Positions 42,800 through 51,469 of a stretch of 64,000 nucleotides of DNA are shown here, piece after piece. The stretch's first letter is position 1. Every line of letters begins with the position of its first letter. The stretch spans positions 3,286,001-3,350,000 of the forward strand of contig NZ_CP119758.1 of the NCBI RefSeq assembly GCF_029323795.1. Reading direction: 5' to 3'. This DNA comes from Zobellia alginiliquefaciens. GTDB lineage: Bacteria > Bacteroidota > Bacteroidia > Flavobacteriales > Flavobacteriaceae. The position numbers and the translations under genes were made by a program. Below the pieces are notes generated by a model that saw only the letters and a program-made list of their open reading frames with translations, searched no databases and was not told where the DNA came from.

Positions 42800-44827
42800 T
42801 TGAAAGCAAAATCTACATATAAAAAACTTGTCCTCAGTTTGGTTTTTACCATTCTGGGGCTTGCCATATCCAACGCTCAGTATTTATTGAGGGCACCGGA
42901 TGATACCGCTGAGGAGACCAGAACTAATTTCAGGTGGTACGAGGCGCAAGATACAAGTACAATTTTGAGTACGGAATCTTTTTTAGAGGTAACCGATCAG
43001 GGAATTTATTTCGCCACTTATGATGGTACCTTATGTGGTAAGAATGCAACGAGTTATTTTATAGTAACCAACTGTAATTCGCCTTATAATGAAGTTACAT
43101 TGGATATTAGTGACAATACGGATAATCTTTCGGCGGGAGCATCGGTCAGTTGGAACCCTCCTTTGCCAGGAGACCAGAGTGCTCCTATGGTTATCGCCAC
43201 ACAGAACGTAGAGCGCTATATAGCTACTATTACTAAGGCGGGCAATGCAAAAAGTTTACCTAGTTTTACCGTGGTCTGTATTGATGAATCTGCCATTCTG
43301 GTTGATGATTTGGTTACCGTTGATGAAGATGATTCTGTCGTAGTGGATATTTTTGCCAATGATAGTGAACTTCCTACCGAAGGAAATCTAACAACTACTG
43401 ATCCAACCAACGGCACTGTCAACATAGATAATAACGGTACCCCAAATGACCCGACTGATGATATTGTAACTTATATACCTAATCCCGATTATAACGGTCA
43501 GGATTCGTTTAATTATTCGGTTTGTAATATATATGGTGATTGTAGTACGGCTACCGTTACTATTGAGGCGACTCCAATTCTAGATACCATTGACGATAGC
43601 GTCGCAACAACTGAGGACACTCCTATTCTGTTGGATATTTTGGGTAATGATAATGATATTCCATCAGTAGGAACCTTAACAACGACCAATCCATCCAATG
43701 GAACTATTACTGTAGATAATGGAGGAACACCTAACGACCCTTCGGATGACATGGTAAATTACACTCCGAACGAAAATTTTGATGGTAGCGATTCATTCAC
43801 CTATACACTTTGTGATGCGGTGGGTAATTGTGATACGGCTACGGTAACTATTTTGGTATCCGATGCTATTGATTTGGATACGGATGACGATGGAATCTTA
43901 GACAGTTTTGAAGATCTGAATCTAGATGCGGATAATGACCCGTCTACACATCCAACGGATACGGACAATGATGGAGTTCCTGATTATTTGGATATAGATA
44001 GTGATGATGATGGAATACCAGATAATGTGGAGGCTCAAACTACTATAGATTATATACCACCGAGCGGATTAGATCAGAATGGAAACGGAGTGGATGATGC
44101 CTATGAAAATAATGGTGGATTAGGAATTATTCCAGAGGATACAGACGGAGATGATTTACCGGATTATGTTGATGATGATAGTGATAATGACAACGTACCC
44201 GATCGCATAGAAGCGCATGATTACAACCGAGACGGTATTCCTGATGTTACTTTAATCGGTTCTGATAAAGACCGAGATGGTCTTGATGATGGCTATGAAG
44301 GGGAAGCTGCTATTGATCTTGATGTCAATGATGAAATTAATGATCCGTATAATGATTTACCAAATACCGATGGTGATGGAGAATCTGATTACAGAGATAC
44401 GGATGATGATGATGATGGTATTCAAAGTAAGGATGAAGACACCAATATTGACGGTAATTATGCCAATGACGATATAGATGGAAATGGTATACCCGAATAT
44501 CTAGAGCCTAATGTAGAGGAAGACCCTATTGAAGTTTTCAATGTGGTAACACCTAATAATGATGGAGCCCATGATGTTCTTACAATTACAGGTTTGGAAA
44601 ACTATCCGGATAACTCAATTAGAATCTATAACAGATGGGGGGTTCTGGTTTACAATACGCAAGCCTACAATACGGAAGGAAATGTATTTGATGGAACCTC
44701 TCAAGGTAGGGTAACTGTTGATGCGGATAGAAAGCTTCCTGTGGGTACGTACTTCTATATTTTAGATTACAAAGACCAACAGGGTGAACAGAAATCCCTT
44801 TCAGGATATATTTATATTAACAGATAG
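42800..44827 (+). CDS. Second secreted calcium-binding-repeat protein with gliding-type sorting domain
   Basis: A 675-residue exported protein starting at TTG 42800; no ATG is available after the in-frame stop at 42788. The signal peptide is [19 protein letters not shown]. Approximate residues: an Ig-like N-terminal domain (28-165), two bacterial Ig-like domains (170-355, each with [17 protein letters not shown] or [16 protein letters not shown]), one copy of the calcium-binding TSP3 unit (354-572) and the C-terminal type B sorting domain (575-675, [33 protein letters not shown]). It is followed 5 bp later by an SprF-like gene, repeating the arrangement at 15907-19985. It is probably co-transcribed with the collagen-like gene 21 bp upstream. 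Confidence 0.88.
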   Translation: MKAKSTYKKLVLSLVFTILGLAISNAQYLLRAPDDTAEETRTNFRWYEAQDTSTILSTESFLEVTDQGIYFATYDGTLCGKNATSYFIVTNCNSPYNEVTLDISDNTDNLSAGASVSWNPPLPGDQSAPMVIATQNVERYIATITKAGNAKSLPSFTVVCIDESAILVDDLVTVDEDDSVVVDIFANDSELPTEGNLTTTDPTNGTVNIDNNGTPNDPTDDIVTYIPNPDYNGQDSFNYSVCNIYGDCSTATVTIEATPILDTIDDSVATTEDTPILLDILGNDNDIPSVGTLTTTNPSNGTITVDNGGTPNDPSDDMVNYTPNENFDGSDSFTYTLCDAVGNCDTATVTILVSDAIDLDTDDDGILDSFEDLNLDADNDPSTHPTDTDNDGVPDYLDIDSDDDGIPDNVEAQTTIDYIPPSGLDQNGNGVDDAYENNGGLGIIPEDTDGDDLPDYVDDDSDNDNVPDRIEAHDYNRDGIPDVTLIGSDKDRDGLDDGYEGEAAIDLDVNDEINDPYNDLPNTDGDGESDYRDTDDDDDGIQSKDEDTNIDGNYANDDIDGNGIPEYLEPNVEEDPIEVFNVVTPNNDGAHDVLTITGLENYPDNSIRIYNRWGVLVYNTQAYNTEGNVFDGTSQGRVTVDADRKLPVGTYFYILDYKDQQGEQKSLSGYIYINR

Positions 44828-44832
44828 CAGTA

Positions 44833-45786
44833 ATGATGATCCCAAATCTCAGAATAACCGCTCGTAAACTAGGTATTTTGGTTGCCTTTCTTTTTATCAC
44901 GGCAATTCAAGACCTAACGGCACAACAAGACTCACAATACACGCAGTACATGTATAATACGGTGAGTGTTAATCCGGCCTATGCAGGCTCACGAGGTCAT
45001 TTGAGTACGGCATTGTTACATCGTTCACAATGGGTGGGATTAGATGGTGCGCCTACCACCCAGACTTTCAATTTACATTCACCCATAGGATATAGGGGAG
45101 TAGGTTTGGGGTTATCTATCGTAAACGATAAAATTGGACCAACCTCTGAAACTTATTTTGATGTGGATTTTTCATATACGGTCTATACGTCTACGGAAGG
45201 TAGACTAAGCTTTGGCTTAAAGGGGAGTGCTCATCTACTTGATGTCCGTTTTTCAGAATTGAACCAATATACTTCAGATTCAAGTCTGCAGAACGATATA
45301 GAGAATAAATTTTCACCTAATGTTGGTGCAGGGGTTTATTACCATAATGAACGGTTTTATGCAGGTCTATCCGTGCCACGAATTTTACAGACGCTACATT
45401 TTAAGGATGGCCCGGAGCCTACAACGGCAAAAGAACAGATGAACTTTTATTTGATAACGGGCTATGTCTGGGATTTGAACGATAATACAAAATTTAAACC
45501 TGCACTGTTGACCAAATTAGTTACGGGAGCACCACTACAGGTTGATGTTTCAGCCAATTTTATGTTCAGTGAGAAATTCATTCTAGGTGCTGCTTATAGA
45601 TGGGACGCAGCGGTAAGTGGCATGGTAGGTTTTAATATATCTGAAAAATTCTTTATCGGTCTTGCTTACGATCGTGAGGTAACTGAATTGGGTCAAGCGG
45701 TATTCAATTCCGGGTCTTTTGAAGCTATTTTACGATATGATTTTATCAGTACAAAAAGCAATTTGAAATCACCTCGTTTCTTTTAG
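44833..45786 (+). CDS. SprF/PorP family outer-membrane protein (second copy)
   Basis: A 317-residue paralogue of the barrel at 19026-19985. Shared stretches are QYTQYM.NT.SVNPAYAGSRG, RSQWVGLDG, FSPNVG.G.YYH, KFKPALLTK.V.GAPLQVDVSANF and the C-terminal SPRFF. The signal peptide ends LTA-QQDSQY. A second ATG one codon downstream is an equally good start. It most likely supports export of the sorting-domain protein directly upstream. It ends the surface-protein block. Confidence 0.92.
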   Translation: MMIPNLRITARKLGILVAFLFITAIQDLTAQQDSQYTQYMYNTVSVNPAYAGSRGHLSTALLHRSQWVGLDGAPTTQTFNLHSPIGYRGVGLGLSIVNDKIGPTSETYFDVDFSYTVYTSTEGRLSFGLKGSAHLLDVRFSELNQYTSDSSLQNDIENKFSPNVGAGVYYHNERFYAGLSVPRILQTLHFKDGPEPTTAKEQMNFYLITGYVWDLNDNTKFKPALLTKLVTGAPLQVDVSANFMFSEKFILGAAYRWDAAVSGMVGFNISEKFFIGLAYDREVTELGQAVFNSGSFEAILRYDFISTKSNLKSPRFF

Positions 45787-45874
45787 AACCGATTCTAAAG
45801 AAGTAATTTTTATCACAATAAAACAACTTTCCATAATTTATCATCCTGTTCACAATATACTAGTTTAAAGATAT

Positions 45875-45882
45875 TATTTTTG
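45875..45882 (+). promoter_or_regulatory. -7 box in front of idi
   Basis: TATTTTTG matches TAnnTTTG. It overlaps an upstream TTG (45880) that would otherwise be the longest start of idi, so that TTG would lie before or at the transcript start. The -33 box is weak. Confidence 0.45.
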
Positions 45883-45924
45883 TGGAAGTGCATTTTTTTG
45901 AAGCACTACGTAAAAAAGATATAT

Positions 45925-46470
45925 TTGAAAGAGGAAGAAGTAATTTTAGTTGATAAAGAGAATAACCCATTAGGTACCATGCCTAAAATGGAAGCCCATG
46001 AAAAAGCTGAACTCCATAGGGCTTTTTCAGTTTTTGTAATGAACGATAAAGGGGAAACCATGTTGCAACAGCGTGCGGCCCATAAATACCATTCACCCCA
46101 ACTTTGGACGAATACATGTTGTAGTCACCAACGCATGGGTGAGAGTAATATAGAAGCCGGAAAAAGAAGGTTGCAAGAAGAAATGGGCTTTGTAACTGAA
46201 CTTCAAGAATTATTTTCATTTATTTATAAGGCTCCTTTTGATAACGGACTTACCGAACATGAGTTTGATCATGTTATGATGGGAAACTATAATGCCGAAC
46301 CGAATATTAACCCAGATGAGGTTGCCGATTGGAAATGGATGAAACCCGAAGACGTTAAAAAGGATATCGCGGAAAATCCAGATGCGTATACGGCATGGTT
46401 CAAGATTATCTTTGAAAAGTTCTATGGGTACATCGGTCAAAATAACACGGAAGATGAAAGTAAAGGTTAG
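45925..46470 (+). CDS. idi: Isopentenyl-diphosphate delta-isomerase
   Basis: Converts isopentenyl diphosphate to dimethylallyl diphosphate for isoprenoid and quinone synthesis in the cytoplasm. The chosen TTG start gives 181 residues beginning MKEEEVILVDKENNPLG, the normal N-terminus of this type I enzyme; the frame stays open to a TTG at 45880, inside a -7 box. The catalytic Cys lies in LWTNTCCSHQRMGE, with a Nudix-like helix EAGKRRLQEEMGF and the active-site acid in EHEFDHVM. It overlaps the following QueD/PTPS gene by 17 bp. Confidence 0.9.
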   Translation: MKEEEVILVDKENNPLGTMPKMEAHEKAELHRAFSVFVMNDKGETMLQQRAAHKYHSPQLWTNTCCSHQRMGESNIEAGKRRLQEEMGFVTELQELFSFIYKAPFDNGLTEHEFDHVMMGNYNAEPNINPDEVADWKWMKPEDVKKDIAENPDAYTAWFKIIFEKFYGYIGQNNTEDESKG

Positions 46471-46861
46471 TAGAAAGGCACATTTTAATGCAGCACATCG
46501 TTTGTATCGAAAAGATTGGAATGATGAGAAAAATACCCAGGTCTTCGGTAAATGCAATAATCCCAACTATCACGGTCATAATTACGAGTTGATTGTGAGT
46601 GTAACGGGAGAAATAGATCCAGAAACAGGTTTTGTTATGGATATGAAGGTTTTGAAAGACTTAATAGCTGAAAAGGTAGAAGATGAGCTGGATCATAAAA
46701 ACTTAAATGTTGAAGTTCTTGAATTTAAAGATATCAACCCAACTGCCGAGAATATATCTCTTGTAATCTGGAATAAATTGAGACCTCATATCAATAAAAA
46801 TCATGAACTTGAGGTCGTACTATATGAAACCCCCCGAAATTTTGTTACCTATTCCGGTTAA
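46454..46861 (+). CDS. 6-pyruvoyl-tetrahydropterin synthase / QueD family protein
   Basis: A 135-residue T-fold enzyme, starting at ATG 46454 (MKVKVSRKAHFNAAHRLY). A longer in-frame ATG at 46382 lies inside idi and is unlikely. Zinc-binding histidines are in AAHRLY and NYHGHNYE, and the catalytic Cys in FGKCNNPNYHGH. The C-terminal Glu motif is in VVLYETPRNF. Family members make 6-carboxy-tetrahydropterin for queuosine or related pterins; the sequence alone does not settle which. It is translationally coupled to idi, 39 bp before manA. Confidence 0.88.
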   Translation: MKVKVSRKAHFNAAHRLYRKDWNDEKNTQVFGKCNNPNYHGHNYELIVSVTGEIDPETGFVMDMKVLKDLIAEKVEDELDHKNLNVEVLEFKDINPTAENISLVIWNKLRPHINKNHELEVVLYETPRNFVTYSG

Positions 46862-46900
46862 ACAGAAAAATAATTAACAATAAACAAACACTGTAACGCT

Positions 46901-47863
46901 ATGCACCCCTTAAAATTCAACCCTATTTTAAAAGAGCGCCTTTGGGGCGGAACTAAACTCAAAGATGTTTTGGGTAAACCAATTGAAAATGATATTACAG
47001 GAGAAAGTTGGGAGCTTTCTACGGTTCCAGGAGATATTTCTGTAGTTGCCAATGGAGAACTAGCAGGAACTTCTCTACAAGACCTAATAGAAAAAGACCC
47101 GGAAAATGTATTGGGGAAAAGTGTTTACGAACGTTTTGGAACGGATTTTCCAATCCTAATTAAGTTTATTGACGCCAAGCAAGACCTTTCCATTCAGTTG
47201 CATCCTAATGATGAACTGGCCAAAAAACGCCATAATTCTTTTGGAAAAACAGAAATGTGGTATGTTATGGATGCAGATAATGATGCTAGCCTAATAGTGG
47301 GTTTCAACAAAGATGTTAGTAAAGAGGAATATGCCAAAAGTATTAAAGACGATACGCTTCTAGACCTTTTAAACTACGAGAAAGTGAAAGAAGGGGATAC
47401 CTTTTTTATTAATACCGGGAAAATTCATGCTATTGGTGCGGGTGTTCTTTTAGCGGAAATTCAGCAAACATCAGATGTTACGTATCGTGTCTTTGATTTC
47501 AACAGAAAGGATAAAAACGGAAACCTTAGAGAGTTGCATACAGAACAGGCTTTAGATGCAATTGACTATACCAAGAAAGATGATTTTAAGGTAAAGTATA
47601 ACAATGATAAGAACAAGGTGAACGATATGGTAGATTGCCCATATTTTAAAACCGATTTTTTAGACTTGGACTCGGAGTTAACCCAAGATGTTACGGAGCG
47701 TGATTCGTTCACCATTTTTATGTGCGTGGGTGGTTCGGCAACCATTGCAAATGAAAGTGGTTCGGTACAAATTCAAAAAGGGGAAACTACACTCTTGCCC
47801 GCTCAAACCAACTCTATAAAAATAACAACAACGGGAGCAAAACTTTTAGAGGTGACTATTTAA
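46901..47863 (+). CDS. manA: Mannose-6-phosphate isomerase (type I, cupin)
   Basis: A 320-residue zinc enzyme interconverting fructose-6-phosphate and mannose-6-phosphate, feeding GDP-mannose and surface glycan synthesis. Zinc/substrate motifs are IQLHPNDELAKKRH (about 104-117) and GKIHAIGAGVLLAEIQQTSDVTYRVFDF (about 172-200). The N-terminal LKERLWGGTKL is the usual opening of the short bacterial type. It follows the QueD/PTPS gene on the same strand and probably shares its transcript. Confidence 0.93.
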   Translation: MHPLKFNPILKERLWGGTKLKDVLGKPIENDITGESWELSTVPGDISVVANGELAGTSLQDLIEKDPENVLGKSVYERFGTDFPILIKFIDAKQDLSIQLHPNDELAKKRHNSFGKTEMWYVMDADNDASLIVGFNKDVSKEEYAKSIKDDTLLDLLNYEKVKEGDTFFINTGKIHAIGAGVLLAEIQQTSDVTYRVFDFNRKDKNGNLRELHTEQALDAIDYTKKDDFKVKYNNDKNKVNDMVDCPYFKTDFLDLDSELTQDVTERDSFTIFMCVGGSATIANESGSVQIQKGETTLLPAQTNSIKITTTGAKLLEVTI

Positions 47864-47919
47864 CGCCTTTTTAGCGTTTCACTTCATATATTTTCTGTTC
47901 AAATTGATTATAAATAGCG

Positions 47920-47927
47920 TATTTTTG
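47920..47927 (+). promoter_or_regulatory. -7 box before a small unknown gene
   Basis: TATTTTTG at 47920-47927 lies 17 bp before the ATG at 47945. A TTC at 47898-47900 is a weak -33 match. The predicted leader is only about 10 nt. Confidence 0.5.
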
Positions 47928-47944
47928 CGTAAAATTTATTGATA

Positions 47945-48214
47945 ATGGCAAGTGTAAAAGAATTAAAGAAAGACATTAATAATGTCTTGGGAGACATCAT
48001 TGAAGCGGTATACATTGTAGAGGCTGCAAATGAGAACCAAGAGTCTAAAGAAGGAGCAAAAGTTATTGATGAAGCTATTGAAACTTTTGATGACTTAATT
48101 CGGAAAGTAAACCAAAGAGGTGTTGATAATAGAAAGAAACACCTAACAGCAGTTCGTCAAGAATTGGAAACTAAGGCTACAGGTCTAGTTGAAAAGGTGA
48201 ACAAATTGGCTTAA
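47945..48214 (+). CDS. Small helical protein, unknown function
   Basis: An 89-residue cytoplasmic protein starting at ATG 47945 (MASVKELKKDINNVLGDII). It is rich in Lys and Glu and predicted almost wholly helical (EAIETFDDLIRKVNQRGVDNRKKH, VRQELETKATGLVEKVNKLA), with no signal peptide, cysteine or membrane segment. I recognise the type as a conserved hypothetical of Flavobacteriaceae but not a named family. It has its own promoter and terminator and so is monocistronic, which hints at strong, separate expression. Confidence 0.75.
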   Translation: MASVKELKKDINNVLGDIIEAVYIVEAANENQESKEGAKVIDEAIETFDDLIRKVNQRGVDNRKKHLTAVRQELETKATGLVEKVNKLA

Positions 48215-48232
48215 GCCTTTTTAGAACTAATG

Positions 48233-48259
48233 AAAAAGCCCGCATTTGCGGGCTTTTTT
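48233..48259. terminator. Bidirectional terminator
   Basis: AAAAAGCCCGCA (48233-48244) pairs perfectly with TGCGGGCTTTTT (48247-48258) around a two-base loop, with A and T runs outside. It separates the small helical gene from the convergent lipoprotein gene and touches the stop codon of the latter. Confidence 0.92.
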
Positions 48260-48959
48260 ACTTTTTAATACGTTCTAAATACGATTTCAATTGTTTGCCG
48301 TATTTAGATTCGGATACCTCTGGCGAGAGTACATTATAAATAGAATCCAGATATTTTACATTCGCATCAGGTACTTCGTTAAGCGCTATATACGGCGCTA
48401 TATATGAGTTCTTGTTGTTTAATGCGTAGTTCAGGGAAAAAGCGTAGCCTCTTTGGATATTGCGATCACTTAATCTTTGAACTGAATCCAGTTGTAAAGA
48501 ATCCAATACATTATCCGGATCATTAGCCATTTGAATAATTTCTAAGGTTTTCATATTGAACCGGGACATTGTTTTTCGGTAATCCTCCAGTCTTTCCTGA
48601 CTTTCAGAACCGGTTATTTTAGCATTGGTATCAAATGTGTTCCAAGAGGTGTTAATGGTAATAGTTCCAGGCTCACCAAAAAAAGTGATACGGTCGTTCA
48701 CATCATTAGCATCTTTTTTGTTGAGGTAGAGATAAAAGATCTCTGGACTTTCAAGTTCTGTAGTAAAACTAAAATTACCATCACCTTCTATCTGCAAGGA
48801 ATCTATAGTGGTTAAAACGGAATCCGGTACATGTTGAAGGTATAGTGTTCCTTTCTTGAGTCCCTTTACATTTCCGGTAACGGTCATAGTGTTTTTGCTA
48901 TCACCTCCACAAGAAAGCAACAGAAGAGAAATAGCGCTTAAAAGAATTATGTTTTTCAT
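48258..48959 (-). CDS. Lipoprotein with DUF4369-like domain
   Basis: 233 residues from the ATG at 48959; upstream in-frame codons to 49040 only extend it before the signal peptide. The lipoprotein signal is MKNIILLSAISLLLLSCGGDSK with lipobox LLSC. A beta-rich domain follows (about 30-130, VTGNVKGLKKGTLYLQHVPDSVLTTIDSLQIEGDGNFSF), typical of DUF4369, the N-terminal module found in front of TlpA-like thioredoxins in Bacteroidota. The thioredoxin domain is absent; the rest is helical. It is probably anchored in the envelope; function unknown. Confidence 0.8.
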   Translation of the reverse strand: MKNIILLSAISLLLLSCGGDSKNTMTVTGNVKGLKKGTLYLQHVPDSVLTTIDSLQIEGDGNFSFTTELESPEIFYLYLNKKDANDVNDRITFFGEPGTITINTSWNTFDTNAKITGSESQERLEDYRKTMSRFNMKTLEIIQMANDPDNVLDSLQLDSVQRLSDRNIQRGYAFSLNYALNNKNSYIAPYIALNEVPDANVKYLDSIYNVLSPEVSESKYGKQLKSYLERIKK

Positions 48960-49051
48960 GTTTAGTTTTTGGTGGGGCAAATATCCATATTTTTTTTGGT
49001 TTCCTTTAGAAGCTATTTTCAAAATTGAGAAGCAGTTCACAAAGTGTACCG

Positions 49052-49059
49052 TATTTTTG
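49052..49059 (+). promoter_or_regulatory. -7 box upstream of rpiA
   Basis: TATTTTTG matches the Bacteroidota -7 consensus and lies 107 bp before the rpiA ATG. The -33 region is not clear. It is the only perfect match in the divergent gap. Confidence 0.4.
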
Positions 49060-49166
49060 TAGTAGAAATAAGAAAGAAAATAGCTCAGTTTACGACTAAC
49101 AAGAGCTGTTATTCTGCAAATAATTCAATATCTTTTCGGTTATTGAACTTTAATAAAAGTTAGTAT

Positions 49167-49841
49167 ATGAATGTTGAAAATGAAAAGTGGATTGCAGCAA
49201 TCGCCTCCGCAGATTATGTAAAGAACGGCATGCTGGTAGGTTTAGGCTCAGGATCTACTGCGGCCTTCATGATTGCCGAACTTGGTAAGAGGGTAGCAGG
49301 CGGATTGATTATGAAGGGTGTACCTTCATCAGATGCCACGGCCAGATTGGCAAAACAAGCAGGCATTTCCTTGCTTTCGTTGGATGAGGCGGGAACCATG
49401 GATATCAACATTGATGGAGCGGATGAATTCGACCCACAGCTACAGTTAATAAAAGGTGGAGGAGGAGCATTGCTTCGGGAGAAAATATTGGCACATAACT
49501 CAAGGTTCAATATAATTATAGCAGACTCGGGTAAGGAAGTAGAACGTTTAGGAAAATTTAAACTTCCCATAGAAACTATTCCCTTTGCAACCCAGACCAT
49601 TATTGCGGAGTTGGAACATTTGGATTTGCAGCCTAAGTTGCGAATGAAAAACGATGAGGTGTATAAAACGGATGAGAACAATTACATTCTTGACGTTGAT
49701 ATTTTTCAAAAGGATGATTTAAAAGAATTAAATACGCTTCTTATTCAAATTCCTGGAGTCGTCGAAACAGGTCTTTTTCTGTCCTCTACGGATCTGGTTT
49801 TGGTAGGGCAGGGAAACAAGGTGGCAACATTTAAGAAGTAG
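49167..49841 (+). CDS. rpiA: Ribose-5-phosphate isomerase A
   Basis: A 224-residue cytoplasmic enzyme of the pentose phosphate pathway that interconverts ribose-5-phosphate and ribulose-5-phosphate. Family motifs are GLGSGSTAAF (about 26-35), DINIDGADEFDPQLQLIKGGGGALLREKILA (about 79-109, holding the catalytic acid residues and lysine) and the C-terminal PGVVETGLF. Length and start are normal. It is followed 31 bp later by the SelO gene. Confidence 0.95.
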   Translation: MNVENEKWIAAIASADYVKNGMLVGLGSGSTAAFMIAELGKRVAGGLIMKGVPSSDATARLAKQAGISLLSLDEAGTMDINIDGADEFDPQLQLIKGGGGALLREKILAHNSRFNIIIADSGKEVERLGKFKLPIETIPFATQTIIAELEHLDLQPKLRMKNDEVYKTDENNYILDVDIFQKDDLKELNTLLIQIPGVVETGLFLSSTDLVLVGQGNKVATFKK

Positions 49842-49872
49842 ACTTTTTTAGCTGTTTGTTGAGGGCGAGAAA

Positions 49873-51459
49873 ATGAAAAATGAGAAACAGATGAAATTCA
49901 ATATACAAGAGACTTTTAATAAAGAATTACCAGCGGACCCAATTTTGGAGAATAGTAGGAGACAGGTAGTAAAAGCTTGTTTTTCCTATGCCGCACCAAA
50001 GCAGACCGCCAACCCAAGTATGGTTCATGTATCTCCGGAAATGGCAAAAGAATTAGGCCTTTCCGAAGAGGACGTTCAGAGCGAGGAATTTCTAAAAATC
50101 TTTACTGGTAATAAAGTTTTAGAAGGAACCACTCCTTATGCCATGTGTTATGGTGGACACCAATTTGGCAATTGGGCGGGGCAATTAGGAGATGGTAGGG
50201 CTATTAATCTTACCGAAATAGAACACAATGGTAAACATTGGGCTTTGCAGTTAAAAGGAGCCGGAGAAACACCGTACTCTAGAACAGCGGACGGACTCGC
50301 GGTTTTACGTTCATCCATTCGGGAATATTTATGTAGCGAGGCTATGTTTCATTTGGGTGTGCCAACAACACGAGCCCTTTCATTGGCATTGTCCGGAGAT
50401 CAAGTGCTTCGCGATGTGCTGTATAATGGTAATGCTGCGTATGAAAAAGGCGCCATTGTTTGTCGCGTTGCGCCCTCTTTTCTCCGTTTTGGGAATTATC
50501 AAATTTTTGCTGCTCGGGAAGACATTAAAACTATGCGAACGCTGGTAGATTATACGATCAAACATTTTTTTCCGGAGCTGGGCGAACCATCTAAAGAAAC
50601 GTATGTTCAGTTTTTTCAGGCAGTGGCAGATGCTACTTTAGAAATGTTGGTGCATTGGCAGCGCGTAGGTTTTGTACACGGTGTGATGAACACGGACAAC
50701 CTTTCTATTCTTGGCCTAACAATAGATTATGGCCCTTACGGCTGGTTGGAAGGCTATGACCATGGATGGACACCAAATACAACTGACCGTCAGCATAGTA
50801 GGTACCGATACGGAAATCAACCAAACATCGGTTTATGGAACTTATTTCAACTTGCCAATGCTATATATCCATTGGTTGAGGAAGCGGAACCATTAGAAAA
50901 TGTTCTGGAAGGTTTTAAAACGAAGTTTGAGGAGAAGTACCGGGAGATGATGAAGTCTAAAATCGGACTGTTTTCTGAGGATGTAAATGACCAAAAGTTG
51001 TTAGATGATTTAGAAGAAAATTTACAACTGACAGAAACCGATATGACCCTATTCTTTAGAAATCTAGCCGATTTTAAAAAAGAAGTTGAGAATGCGGACT
51101 CTTATGTAAAAGTGGTTGAAGATGCGTTCTATATTCCTGAAGAGGTTAAAGGTGAAGTATTGGATAAATGGTTGATTTGGTTTGATACCTATCAAGCTCG
51201 TTTGAGTAAAGAAAGTCTTACTGATGCTGAACGAAAGGAAAAAATGAATGCCGTAAACCCAAAATACGTATTGCGTAACTATATGGCGCAATTGGCGATT
51301 GATGCTGCAGATGAAGGGGATTATACTCTAATTGATGAATTATTCAATCTTTTGAAAAAGCCCTATGACGAACAACCCCAACATCAGAAGTGGTTTGCCA
51401 AACGTCCCGATTGGGCTCGTAACAAAGTAGGTTGTTCTATGTTGTCCTGCAGTTCATAA
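49873..51459 (+). CDS. selO: Protein adenylyltransferase SelO (YdiU family)
   Basis: A 528-residue pseudokinase-fold enzyme that transfers AMP from ATP to proteins under redox stress. Seen are YGGHQFGNWAGQLGDGRAINL (about 94-114), the ATP-site lysine in LQLKGAGETPYSRTADG, the HGVMNTDNLSILGLTIDYGPYGWLE catalytic segment and a C-terminal ending MLSCSS. The terminal Cys-Ser-Ser occupies the place of the selenocysteine-Ser-Ser end of the human homologue, so this is a cysteine form. An ATG six codons downstream is an alternative start. It is followed 10 bp later by an aldo/keto reductase. Confidence 0.93.
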   Translation: MKNEKQMKFNIQETFNKELPADPILENSRRQVVKACFSYAAPKQTANPSMVHVSPEMAKELGLSEEDVQSEEFLKIFTGNKVLEGTTPYAMCYGGHQFGNWAGQLGDGRAINLTEIEHNGKHWALQLKGAGETPYSRTADGLAVLRSSIREYLCSEAMFHLGVPTTRALSLALSGDQVLRDVLYNGNAAYEKGAIVCRVAPSFLRFGNYQIFAAREDIKTMRTLVDYTIKHFFPELGEPSKETYVQFFQAVADATLEMLVHWQRVGFVHGVMNTDNLSILGLTIDYGPYGWLEGYDHGWTPNTTDRQHSRYRYGNQPNIGLWNLFQLANAIYPLVEEAEPLENVLEGFKTKFEEKYREMMKSKIGLFSEDVNDQKLLDDLEENLQLTETDMTLFFRNLADFKKEVENADSYVKVVEDAFYIPEEVKGEVLDKWLIWFDTYQARLSKESLTDAERKEKMNAVNPKYVLRNYMAQLAIDAADEGDYTLIDELFNLLKKPYDEQPQHQKWFAKRPDWARNKVGCSMLSCSS

Positions 51460-51469
51460 ACCAGTAATT

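Noticed and set aside
45880-45924. Upstream TTG start extending the isomerase by 15 residues
   Set aside because: It lies inside a -7 box, and the added residues are unlike the family N-terminus.
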